A stretch of DNA of 64,000 nt, from positions 2,790,001 to 2,854,000 of the forward strand of contig NC_089180.1 in NCBI RefSeq assembly GCF_947507565.1, read 5' to 3'. This stretch comes from Oscarella lobularis. Taxonomy: Eukaryota > Porifera > Homoscleromorpha > Homosclerophorida > Oscarellidae. Of this stretch, positions 1 through 9,873 are shown piece after piece. A model generated the notes under the pieces. The model saw only the letters and a list, made by a program, of their open reading frames with translations. It was not told the DNA's origin and ran no database searches. Positions within the stretch are counted from its first letter, which is position 1; each line of letters starts with the position of its first letter. The translations under genes were made by a program, and so were the position numbers.

Positions 1-1
1 A

Positions 2-788
2 AAGCACGTCATATTACAGGCCCCGTCCCATGCTGGTTCTTCATATTATAACTATAAAGGAACTCATTCTATCGTATTAATGGCCGTCGTCGATGCTAAC
101 TATAGATTTATATACGTGAATATTGGAAATTATGGGCGCCAAAGCGATGGAGGAATATTTAGCCATAGCACATTTGGAGCATCACTAGAAAGAGACACTC
201 TGAATCTTCCTTTACCTGCTGAATTATTAATAGATGGCAAGTCAAAGATGCTACCTTACGTATTTGTAGGAGATGAAGCTTTTCCGCTAAAAAAGAATCT
301 GCTGCGACCATTTCCGGATCGAAATTTGCCGAATGATGAAGCATTATTTAATTAAAAGTTAGCATATTCATTCCTTGCAATGCTGGAAAATAAAACATTT
401 ATATCTTACCTAGACTGAGTAGAGCTCGCCGTATAGTAGAGAATGCGTTTGGAATTTTGGCCTCGCGCTTGAGAATTTTTCGTCGTGTGCTGATCGCGAG
501 TGTATGCCTTGCAGCTGTTGGCCTACACCTGTAAAAGACTCGGCGTGCTACTGTCCACCAGGATTCATTGATATTGACGACGGAGGGAACGTTCTGCCTG
601 GATCGTGGAGAGAAGAGGGTTAGGGTTAGTATGGAATTGGAGGGGGCCATGGAGCAATTGTGCCGCTGGCAGGGACAGGCGGAAAGTACTTGAAGGCGGC
701 GTCCGAATCTCGCATCGCCTACAAGGAGTATTTTGCAAGTGAGGAGGGTTCAGTGCCATGGCAGATGGCTCATGTTATGAAAACGTAA
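2..788 (+). pseudogene. PIF/Harbinger-type transposase (DDE_Tnp_4), 5' end cut by window
   Basis: The coding sequence is already open at base 2 and continues through AVVDANYRF (first catalytic Asp) and FVGDEAFPLKKNLLRPFP (second Asp) to a stop at 353-355. A second block from about 412 reads LSRARRIVENAFGILASRLR, with the catalytic Glu. A third reads CYCPPGFIDIDDGG..GSWREEG, and a fourth ends VPWQMAHVMKT before a TAA at 786-788. All four blocks and their order are diagnostic of HARBI1-like nucleases. The blocks lie in different frames; short introns or indels separate them and I could not settle which. A TTAATTAA overlaps the first stop. Upstream exons are outside the window. The opposite-strand MADF-like gene at 809-1027 is the expected second gene of such elements. 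Confidence 0.85.
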
Positions 789-808
789 ACTTGGTCATCA
801 CCTAGATA

Positions 809-1027
809 TTAAAGTACACAATAATCAACGTAAAACAGTTTCTTCGCCTCCGTTCTCTGTCTCTGCTGTCTCATTCTCCTCTCTCCCTCTATCTCCCGGT
901 CCATCTCCTTCCGTACTATCTCCAAACCCAGTACAAATTTTGTTAGATATCGTGAGTATAAACAATTTGGTCGGTGGCTAAGGCAGGGGTAGCTACGAAC
1001 AGCTTCTATCAGCATTTCGTCGCTCAT
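809..1027 (-). CDS. MADF/Myb-SANT-like DNA-binding protein of the Harbinger element (partial)
   Basis: The 72-residue minus-strand frame begins MSDEMLIEAVRSYPCLSH, matching the start of MADF/trihelix domains (LIe.V+.yPcLyd). A basic, Glu/Arg-rich stretch (MDREIEGERRMRQQRQR) follows. Only the first helix region is clear; the rest probably lies in exons I cannot place. PIF/Harbinger elements characteristically encode a nuclease plus a Myb/MADF-type protein that imports it and binds the ends. Here the two genes are tail to tail, 20 bp apart, which supports membership of one element. Function is inferred from family and position. Confidence 0.5.
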   Translation of the reverse strand: MSDEMLIEAVRSYPCLSHRPNCLYSRYLTKFVLGLEIVRKEMDREIEGERRMRQQRQRTEAKKLFYVDYCVL

Positions 1028-1159
1028 ATTGTATATGTAGTGAAGCGTTGTGCTTACCCCAGACTTCAGACTAGACTGTTTTTATTATCTCTCCAACTAC
1101 CCATTATCTATCCTCCCTCCCGTTAGCCCAGATTAGACCTTACTACACTACTACGGCGC

Positions 1160-4100
1160 CTACGAACTGTGTTCATCGCTGTCTGACGTGGCATCTAGGA
1201 CGTAGTCTTCAAAACGCACTGGGAGTCGCGTGATCCGACGTGGTCGTTCGGGTGGTTCGTCTTTCCTTCCGATCGGTTCTGGTGTGAGTGAGGGTGGTTG
1301 CTGAGGGTGGACGTTGTCAGAGGGCGGGGCTACCGGACTTGCGATCGGTTGCGGTTGCACGTTGACGGCTGGAGTTGGTGTCGGAGCCGCTGGTCTTGCG
1401 ATTGGTTGAGGCGTGTTGATTACAGGGCCGCTCGGGACCCGGGATATGACGTTCTCAAAGTCCGTTACATCTCCGACGTCCGTACGGTGTGGGGTTTCGT
1501 TCGCTCCGGTCCCTGGCTGTGGTTGCGAATGATTCGGTGTCGTAGGGGTTCCGAGTGTTTGTCCGTCGTTTGCAGCATCCGTCGTTGTCGTGCTGGATGT
1601 TTCGTCGTGCGGCGCATCGATGGGTTGATAGCACGGTCGTAAGCGGTCGTGATGTACCCATCTCCGTCGCCCTCTTTTGTGTGAATGTTGGATTTGGTAA
1701 ACGTCATTCTCTCCTTGTTTTCGCAGAATTTTAAATGGGCCGTCCCATACCGAAAGTAACTTGTAGACTTTTCCCCGCAGTCGGCCTGGATCATGCAGGT
1801 AGACGAGGTTTGCCGGGCGAGTACAAACGTACGTGGGGTGTCACGCCTTGACGTTGTCGCTCCTTGGCCGCCGTCAAATTGGCATCCACTAATTCCCGTG
1901 CTCTATCCATCTCCGTGGATAACCGTTGAAGATACTCTGATGTATCCGTTGGCGGCGGGGTTGCGCAGCTGCACGCGACGTCGGTTGGAAGGCGGGGTTT
2001 CCTGCCGTATAGCAGCTCAAAGGGCGATGCTCCTGTCGAGGTTTGCTTTGCAACGCGGTAAGCGTGGAGCGCTGACGGTAGCCACAGATCCCAGTCGAGA
2101 GCGCGGTCCCCGCAGCCGAGAAGGGAGCGGTTGAACCTTTCGACCAGGCCATCGCCTTGGGGATGATATGGGGTTGTGCGCGTTTTCTCTAATCCCATCA
2201 TCTGGCACAAGTGGCGTATTACGCGTCCTTCAAAGCTTGGGCTTTGATCGGAGTGAAGTATTCGGGGAACGCCGTGTCGCGATACAATTCCGTCGTAGAG
2301 AGCCCGTGCCACCGTCTCGCTCTTTTGGCCTGCAGTAGCAAATGCTTCCGGCCAGCGGGTGAAGTAGTCGGTACATACCAAGACATATCGATTTCCCCGA
2401 ACGGTCCGAGGAAGTTCAAGGAAGTCAATCGAAATCATTTCAAACGGCCCGCCTACGGGAATTGACCTCCCGGGCGCTTTTGGGCGAGGCGCTACTGCGT
2501 TCGCTCGTTGACAGGTCGAGCAGCGACGAATGTAATCGTCAACGTCGGCGGAAAAGCCGGGTCAATAGTAGCGTTGCAGAAGTGTGTCGGTGGTTTTGCT
2601 GACGCCGGGATGACCGCTGAGAGGATCGCCGTGAAGTTGTTGCAAAATTGTTGGAACGAGGGCTTGCGGCACGACGAGGACCGACGTTGTTTCCAACCGG
2701 GCACCAAGACGACGGTTGCGTTGCAAAATGTTGTGGTCGTCGAGCTGTAGCTGGTCCCACAATTGCCGGTAGCGGCGATGTGCGCCATCGCGCCAAACTC
2801 CTTCTGCTGGTGGTCGTCCTTCGTCCGCTCGAAGGCGGGCAATCACAGTCGCTAAGACATCGTCGGCTTCCTGCATAGCGCGGAGTTCTGCAACGTTGGC
2901 GCTCGCTAGTATCGTTGTGACGGCACACATTCGCGACAGTGCGTCAGCGTCAACGTGCAATCGTCCTGGCTTGTACCTCACTGTGAAGGTGTACTGGCTC
3001 AGGGTGTGCAGCCAGCGACCGACTTTTCCCGCGGGATGCTTCATCGTGTTCAGGTGGAATAGCGGTCGGTGGTCAGTCACGACAACGAACGGTGCTCCCA
3101 AGAGGTATGGGTCAAAATGCGCTGTACCCCATTTAATAGCGAGCAGCTCCTTCTTTGTCGCGCTATAGTTCGTCTCCGTAGCACTCAGCTTCTTGCTGGC
3201 GAAGGCAATAGGGCGTTCGTGGCCGTCGATAATTTGGGAAAGGACGGCGCCAAGTCCAACATCACTGGCGTCTGTTTTGAGCCTGAATTGTTCCGAAAAG
3301 CGCGGAAACGCCAGTACAGGGGCTTCGGTCAGCTTCTCCTTTAGGGTAGCAAAGGCACGCTCTGCTTCCGTTGTCCAGGTGAATTTGGAATGGCCTGTCG
3401 TCAAGTTGTGAAGAGGAGCGGCGATGGTGGAGAATCCAGGGACAAAACGACGATAGTACCCAGCAAAATTGATGAACGATCGTACTTCCGTTTTCGTACG
3501 CGGGTTGGGCCAATTCCGGACTTTATCCACTTTTGTCGGATCCGTCGCGATACCCTCAGCGCTGACGACGTGCCCCAGGTACGGCACCTCCGATCGCACA
3601 AATTGACACTTTTCCGTGCGTAATTTCAGCCCAGCCGTGCGTAGCCGCTCGAAGACTGCGCGTAGGCGGCAAAGGTGTTCCTTGAAGGTGCGTGAGTGTA
3701 CAAGGACGTCGTCGAGGTACACCAGGCAGGAGTCGAGCGTGAGTCCCCGAAGTACAACATCCATCAGACGTTGGAATGTAGCAGGTGCATTTGTAAGTCC
3801 AAACGGCATCACTTAAAATTCGAAGTTGCCGCCGTTCGTCGAAAAGTCAGTTTTAGCCCTGTCTTCCGCAGCCAGAAGGACCTGCCAATAGCCAGAAGCT
3901 AAGTCCAACGTCGTGAAGAATAGGGCGCCTCCGAGACTGTCCAGGGTCTCGTCGATGCGAGGGATGGGGTACGCATTCTTCACCGTAATGTCGTTGAGAA
4001 GGCGGAAGTCTACGCAAAACCGGAACTTCCCATTTTTCTTCGTTACCAGGATGACCGGAGACGACCACGGGCTGCAACTCGGGGTGATGATTCCTTCATC

Positions 4101-4780
4101 CAACATTTCTTGGACTTGGCGATTTGTTTCGGCGCGGAGATGAAAGGGATGACGATATGGACGTTGATGAATTGGGCGGTTCGTCGTAGTAACGATGCGA
4201 TGCTGGCAAATATTAGTGCGCCCCAGATCGGACGGGTGGTGACTGAAAATGTCGTTGTATTCCATGAGGAGAGTCTCTAGAGCTGCACGTTGTGAAGGTG
4301 TCAGAGTGGGCGTGTCCGGAAGTGGCGGTATCCACTGATCGCGTGGCGACGTATTCGAAATAGGGACTGTTAGTGTCGAGGGATCGATCTCTTCCGCCGT
4401 TCCGAGTCGCTTGCCTTTGTACAGTTTACGTTGTCTGCCCACATTGAAAACCCTGACAGGGATGATGCCAGTAGTGTTGTTGGCCGATGACGCGGCGACA
4501 ATCAGGTCGTATTTTTCCGCCAGTTGCTCTGATGGTTCGAATAACAGCGGATGAGACGACGACGTGCAACGCTCCTTGGTATCGGGACAGATGACGGCAC
4601 CGGCGACTATCATTTCCATCTGGCCGGGCGGAAACACGACGGACTCAACGAGTACGACTGAGTACAACGGAGACGACGGGGTCGGTGATGCGGGCAACAA
4701 CGAAGGTGGGGGAGGGGCGATGAGTGGGTGGGAAAATCCCGACGGCAATCGTAATTGACGACGCGAGACGAGTAGATCAA
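1160..4780 (-). pseudogene. Ty3/gypsy retrotransposon pol relic (RT-RNaseH-integrase)
   Basis: Read on minus from about 4780. A Pro-rich linker is followed by RT (PWSSPVILVTKKNGKFRFCV, GYWQVLLA, VMPFGLTNAPATFQ, YLDDVLVHS) and RNase H (KTDASDVGLGAVLSQ, VVTDHRPLFHL). Then come the integrase zinc finger (GHPG..CSTCQ), the DDE core (ISIDFLELP, HSDQSPSFEG, YHPQGDGLVERFNRSL) and the typical pol tail RLPVRFEDYVLD ending at 1160. Disruptions: an in-frame TAA at 3813-3815 just before VMPFG; TGA at 2562-2564 in place of the conserved Trp after LLQRYY; and a one-base shift at the GGG run 1814-1816. With two rather than three bases there the tail rejoins as YSPANLVYLHDPG. A polypurine-like minus-strand run lies at 1111-1121. 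No LTR pair or gag was found; the 5' side is fused to another integrase. Confidence 0.9.
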
Positions 4781-5020
4781 TCGCACCGAGGATTGGATTG
4801 GTATCAAGGTTCTGTTCATCCTCTCTACCATGCCATCGGTCTGCGGGTGATAAGCTGATGTATTGATTTTTCGCATTCCCGTGAGCGAACACACTTCCTT
4901 TATCAGGCTCGAGAGAAAATCACTGCCCCTATCAGACAATAGCTCCTCGGGCACTCCGTGTCGACATATGATCTCAGTCACCAGCAACCGCGCAATCGTT
5001 TCCGCCTTGTGGTTCTTTCG
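4780..5020 (-). pseudogene. Integrase core fragment from a different Ty3-type element
   Basis: The minus-strand frame reads KAETIARLLVTEIICRHGVP, then ELLSDRGSDFLSSLI (second catalytic Asp) and AYHPQTDGMVERMNRTL (catalytic Glu). It then runs into the linker of the neighbouring pol relic at about 4780-4800. Integrase should lie downstream of RT, but here it precedes it on the same strand. The piece therefore belongs to a separate element joined by recombination or nested insertion. No upstream domains are present beyond about 5020. Confidence 0.8.
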
Positions 5021-5040
5021 AAGTCTGTTTTGGCGATACT

Positions 5041-5219
5041 GATAAAAAATTCAGCTATTGAAAAATTTATAAAATTTGGGGCAGCTAACAATTATATAAT
5101 CTCTTTTCTTCTGTAAGGCTTTCACAAGAAGGTATTTAATTAAACACCTTGTTTATACTACAAATCAAAAGAGTCTGTCTTTCGTTTAACCTAACGCGCT
5201 CACCTACTAGGAGTACTCC
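5041..5219. repeat. Dispersed AT-rich repeat A, copy 1
   Basis: About 170 bp matching 48,850-49,020. Shared blocks are AAAAATTCAGCTATTGAAAA, GCAGCTAACAATTATATAA and TTTAACCTAACGCGCTCAC. Weaker similarity (CACGCCTACC) continues to about 5340. Both copies contain TTAATTAA at the equivalent place and both adjoin Ty3-type relics, so this may be a shared retroelement end. No coding content was seen. Confidence 0.7.
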
Positions 5220-6090
5220 AACTTCATAATCAATCTACCAGTAGATTTCGCTCTTTTCACAGGCAGTTGTTTACTATTTGATAAAGAGGGAAGTGAATAA
5301 GGTGGTGTACTAGGTACCTCAAGGGTACCACGCCTACCCTTTTTTAATGTGAAATAAAAGATGTTTGAACTATGTCTCTGTATCACGCGCAAGTGTCTTA
5401 CCTTGGAAACCATCTGCAATCGGTGTTTTTGCTCTAAAACACTCTCGGAACCGCCTATTTAGCTTCAAAAACATCCGTGCTTGCCTTTTGAGACGTATCT
5501 TACTTTTTCTAAACGTTTTTACCGAGACAATCGAAGCTATTTTGCGTTTTTCATTATAAAAACTACAATTCTAGTTGAGCAGAATATTTTCTTCCATGTA
5601 TCTTGACAAAGTTGAAAATTCGAAGCCTCCGATCGGTCGAATAGGGTGAGATTTTGAACAAACCGCTCAGATAAAATGGCTGCCGTACGTGTCCCGTATG
5701 CGATCGCTCTTGAATGGGCTTTCTCCATCAAAGAGCGACTAAGCCTTTTCGATTTTACGGATGCCAGGTCGCCATTTTGGATTTTCGAAGGCAAAGGAAG
5801 AAGACGGCGAGGTATTTTTCGCGATCGATTCGCAATTTCGCTATCGCGCAAGCAGTAACTAGCAGCGACAGGCCAGCGAACAAAGAATATGAACGTTCTT
5901 TGGCAGATCTACTGACAGCGTTTTGGGAGCGTTTTGAGCGTCTAGAGGAAGATCGACCGGAAGTAGTTTGAAGCGCTACTCCCCGGTAACCGAAACTCCG
6001 CGAGATTCGCGAGTTGGCTCAAAAGGTAGATACAACGTTGATCTTTATTATTTATTGAAGAAAGTTAGCACAACAAAAAAAACGTGCGTA
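5220..6090 (+). other. No recognised gene; short unassigned ORFs
   Basis: An ORF at 5676-5858 (MAAVRVPYAIALEWAFSIKE) and an overlapping frame ending LLTAFWERFERLEEDRPEVV at 5971 are open and helix-like but match no family I know. They may be upstream exons of the family copy that starts near 6092; copy 2 has no matching sequence upstream. I see nothing else. Confidence 0.25.
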
Positions 6091-6091
6091 G

Positions 6092-8580
6092 GTGTTGCCT
6101 AATGAACTACACGATCTGAGCAACAGCGTATCCGCCTACGTGTGTAGGCGTCACCGAAACGACGTCGACTCCCTAAAGCGAGTAGTCGACCACCCTCTCT
6201 ACGAGCCACCGCCTAAAAGACTCGCTGTTGCTCCGATCCAGCTCACTGTTCAGGTATTTCACCCCGCTCTTTGCCTAGAAAGCGCCGCTCCACACATCGC
6301 GTCTTCATGCAGCCCGTGCCTCTGTTCACCGGCGGAAGAGAAACAGTGACGCGTCGTACCTAGAAGAAGCACGAGAAGAGCTGAAAGAAGTGAAGGAAGA
6401 GCTGGCAGCTTGCCGTAGGCGTGTGCAAGCTCTTGAAGGCGTGAACAAGGCACTAGCAGCAAGACTGGAAAAATCTCGCACTGGTCCGTAACGGTACATT
6501 TAATGTGAGATAGCGATGAGTACTGTCTTTCCACGCAGATTTTCCGACGTTAGTAAAATCATTTCAAGCAGCTCTGTTCGATCATCACGTCCAAAATGTC
6601 GGAGAAAAGCTATATGACCCAGAGACCATGAAAGCCTTCTGCAAAAAGTGCTCACCTGGGCTATTCGAAATTCTTGAGGATATTTTCACAAGCAGCTACT
6701 CCAGCAGTCTAAGTTAGGATTGTAGAACACAATTGAGACGTCAACGTGTTGTAGGAGAACTGTACCGCTTAGCATACGTGAGCAATCAGGTAAAATTATT
6801 GATGAATATTTAATATAATAATAAATACCTTTTAAAAGCAAATCACAACTTTCGTCAACGATGTTGGCTTGCACCTGTCTCTTTCCGGCTGCTCAGAAGC
6901 GGCCCTCGAATGTGGCCGAGCAGTTGGAATATGCGGTCATCCGAAGACAATCAGGCGATTTTGAAGCGATCTATCACGAGACAATAAAACACAAGTATTA
7001 GTACTAACGCAATGCTACAGAAAATATGCCTCACTTGGCACCGCAGGTAAATGCTTTTATTAATTAAGGATGCTCGAAGGAACAAACGTCTCTCTTTGCT
7101 GATTATTGACGATTTCCACACCATTCATACTATTCAAAGACCTACGTCGTCTGAAACATCAACGGCAATTCACATGGCAACTTGCCTAATCGACGTGCAC
7201 GATGCAATAGCAAGCCTTGCTCTTCCGCCAGCGTCCGTTCATTACTGGCCTTCAGCAGACGTCTGCAAGGGATCTGTCAACGTTGGGAGAGTCATCGATC
7301 TCTTAAACGAGTATTTTCCTTTTTATTGCAAACGTTCCTGGATGACAACGCTGCCAGCCGCCTTTAGCCATTTGGATTACAACGATCTAGAAAAAAGTTT
7401 AGTTGAGTTACGGTAAGAAAATTAAGCTTAGCTACAGTAACGCACTGTGATGTGGCCATCTAGATGTTATACTAAACCGGACCAAAGGGACCGTGACCTT
7501 CTTCGAAGCAGTCGACTTGTTGACGAATTCCATCAAAGTCTAAAGTCATCAACAAAGTTACTATCGACAATGCTGTGAAGAGTACCCCAGCGCTAAAAAG
7601 GTAAATATTTTCTCTGCATTTGCTGCTGAATTGACAAATTATCACAAGATATTTGGAAGAAAACGCTTTACCTTCTCTGGGAGACTATCCTACGTTCTAT
7701 TTCCAAAAGAAACTTATTGCTCAAGTAAAGCGAGACATACCTACATACAACAGATAAATAAGAGACAATGACATTTTCTAGAATCCTGAAAACCGGAAAT
7801 ACAATTCTCTCCTTCCAATTTTAGGACCTTTTCACATGTATCTAAATTCTGTAGAGAATTTATTTACACTGTATCGTCCAATGTTTGAAGGTACACGCTA
7901 GCAGAACCAACACAGAATAAATACATGATTCAACTTCTCTAGGATTGTCTATTTGGTCAACGTAAAATTCTGCCAAAAAATCAAGGCATGAGCGAATGAC
8001 CACTCTAATTGCAGCTCTATTCGGCGGCTGGCTTCTAATTCGCGAAAAGATTTTCTCAATGTTCGGAACGTGCAAGGATTTCGAGTTCCTTGTCTTTCGG
8101 TACCTGCTGGATGAGCTAATCCCTCTTATCTTTTTCTTTTACTCAACTATACATCGAGGCAGCCAATATCAGCTATGGCAAAGTTCAATGATACGGCTTG
8201 CCATCATGTTTATAGTTCAACAGCGCCACAATTACGATAAAGCAATGCTTTCAAGCATTAGTGACTGTCTGCATTACGAAACAGCGATACCACAGTGGCA
8301 ATCGACCTTCTCTTCCAATATCAATGTTTTTAGTGAAAAAAGAAGTTTTTCACTCGTTATTGCGCGCGCAATGCCCATCTTGGTCAAGTGCAGACCAAAT
8401 TGTTGAATTTGCACACGTTCTGAGCGCAAGGCGATTTGATGCCGCGTTTGCAACCCATTTTTTAATCGACGGGGGGGGGGAGAAAAGGCTCAAAGCAGAA
8501 AATCTCTCAGCTGGCAGGAAAAGCAGACATTGCAACAAAATTTAGAAATATATACGAAAACTGCGGAAAGTCAAAAGTGG
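6092..8580 (+). pseudogene. DUF6589-like multi-exon family, copy 1
   Basis: Exons align one for one with copy 2 (24,404-26,010) and, at the 3' side, copy 3 (31,945-33,043). In order: HPLYEPPPKRLAV; a coiled coil (LEEAREELKEVKEELAACRR); SLVKSFQ..QRVVGELYRLAY; ITTFVNDVGLHLSLSGCSEA; LLIIDDFHTIHTIQRPTSSE..CKGSVNVGR; LGDYPTFYFQKKLIAQV; LLPILGPFHMYLNSVENLF; and IHRGSQYQLWQSSMIRLAIM. Splice ends are conserved, for example CAG|GTATTT and GTAAAATTA..AG|CAAATCAC. The IDD motif, block order and C-terminal helices resemble DUF6589 proteins, which occur as repetitive, probably transposon-derived genes; that link is tentative. TAG at 6714-6716 and a shift after KTIRRF break the frame. No RING is found at its 3' end, unlike copy 3. 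A 10-G run lies at 8471-8480. Confidence 0.65.
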
Positions 8581-8859
8581 TAGGAAAATAAAAAAATTAA
8601 AAATGTTAAATTAATATCTTTAACTTTATCTACATAACATAACTCAAAAAACGTCTTTACAACTTACACCTTTGTAGCCGTATTTCGACTACTCTTCATC
8701 TTTCTTCTGGCGAGAGAAGCCTAAGAAGACAAAACTTGACGAGGATGACCCATCACTTGACTTCGAACTTCTGGTTAGGCGAAATTGGCCTCTACATTCG
8801 TCCGGATGAATGCAAAGATCTCTAAGTGCAGTTCCTGTACCAAAGTGGCCTCTAAGGAT

Positions 8860-9293
8860 ATGTCAATGCAAAAGAGGCCGCCTCTGATAAAGAAATCTGA
8901 TCAGAAGAGCATTCATGTTTGTTCCGTCTTCATTTTGATCAGTCACGATGATAAGACGAGCGTAAGGCAGCGCTTTCAACAGAACCGTAATTTTTGTTGT
9001 ACTTGAGACCCACCATCGGAACAATGTTCTTTTTCTTAGCGTCGCCCTCAATCCAGAAACATAAATTAAAATATATATTGAATTTTTTATTTATGACCTA
9101 GTTCTTAGTTGCTTCCAGCATTTTTTAAGATGATAGACGCCAAAATGATTGCGTCCGATGTTGCCAAGTCAACGCGAATGCTTTTGCCCTTGACTGCCAA
9201 CAGGCACGATTTTGACTTGAATGAATATGGATATCTTTGATCTCGGCTGCTACTTAGTGACGTCACAGCAGACAGCGTGAAAGCATACAGCAT
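8860..9293 (-). pseudogene. DNA topoisomerase II TOPRIM-region pseudogene (two exons)
   Basis: Minus-strand order is RDQRYPYSFKSKSCLLAVKG, KSIRVDLATSDAI, a short gap, then EGDAKKKNIVPMVGLKYNKN, ALPYARLIIVTDQNEDGTNM and NALLIRFLYQRRPLL. This parallels eukaryotic topoisomerase II (..PLRGKxLNVREA.., xIVGLQYKKNY, LRYGxxMIMTDQDQDGSHIK, LLINFIHHNWPSLL). TDQNEDG corresponds to the metal-binding TDQDQDG of TOPRIM. The frame changes between LKYNKN and ALPYAR, and stops follow PLLH, so it is not functional. Only about 110 residues of a roughly 1,500-residue enzyme remain. The call rests on motif order, not an alignment. Confidence 0.5.
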
Positions 9294-9873
9294 CCCACGT
9301 CCAATCGAAAAAAATGTATCGCACGTTTTCGATCCCTCCCAGCCCTTTCGATCGCTTCTAATAAGTCTCTAAACAGCGTTGCTAGCGTAAAATATCTCGC
9401 CCAAAAATGAGGCCCCAATAGGGTACACAGGGGAACAGAGCAACGAAGTCTTTCTCTAAAGTGCTTTAAGAATCTCTGTGTTGCTAAATTTGCTTTTACA
9501 ACAGTTGCTAAACGGCTATACTGCCGATTCGGAGAGAAAAAGCAACTTTCGTCAACATGTTACTTAGAGAGAAGCGCTTCCTAAATACTTATACACCTAA
9601 TGCGCATTCGCTTCTGCACTAATGGCTGCGTGCTAGAGCTTGTTTTACAGAGAATTTCCTCCTCTTTCTAACGGTACAACGCACGTGTTTCTTCCTAGCT
9701 TTGATTTCTCAAAAATTAGCCTAACGTGATTAGTGTACGCCTAGACACCAAACGGCTCGATCCGACCCACTGAATTATTTTCGGCGAGCGCTGAAGCTAA
9801 ACCCGAATAGGATTTAGACAAATATACGCTCTGTACTATTCGATTCCGCGCCTAAGGCTATTTTTCCTCTCAG
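9294..9873. other. Intergenic, no gene seen
   Basis: About 580 bp between the topoisomerase-like pseudogene and the 37-bp array. There are no sustained ORFs, repeats or splice-bounded coding stretches that I can support. Confidence 0.5.

Noticed and set aside
1298..2134. Plus-strand ORFs of about 114 residues over the pol relic
   Set aside because: Antisense shadows of the minus-strand integrase and pol tail.
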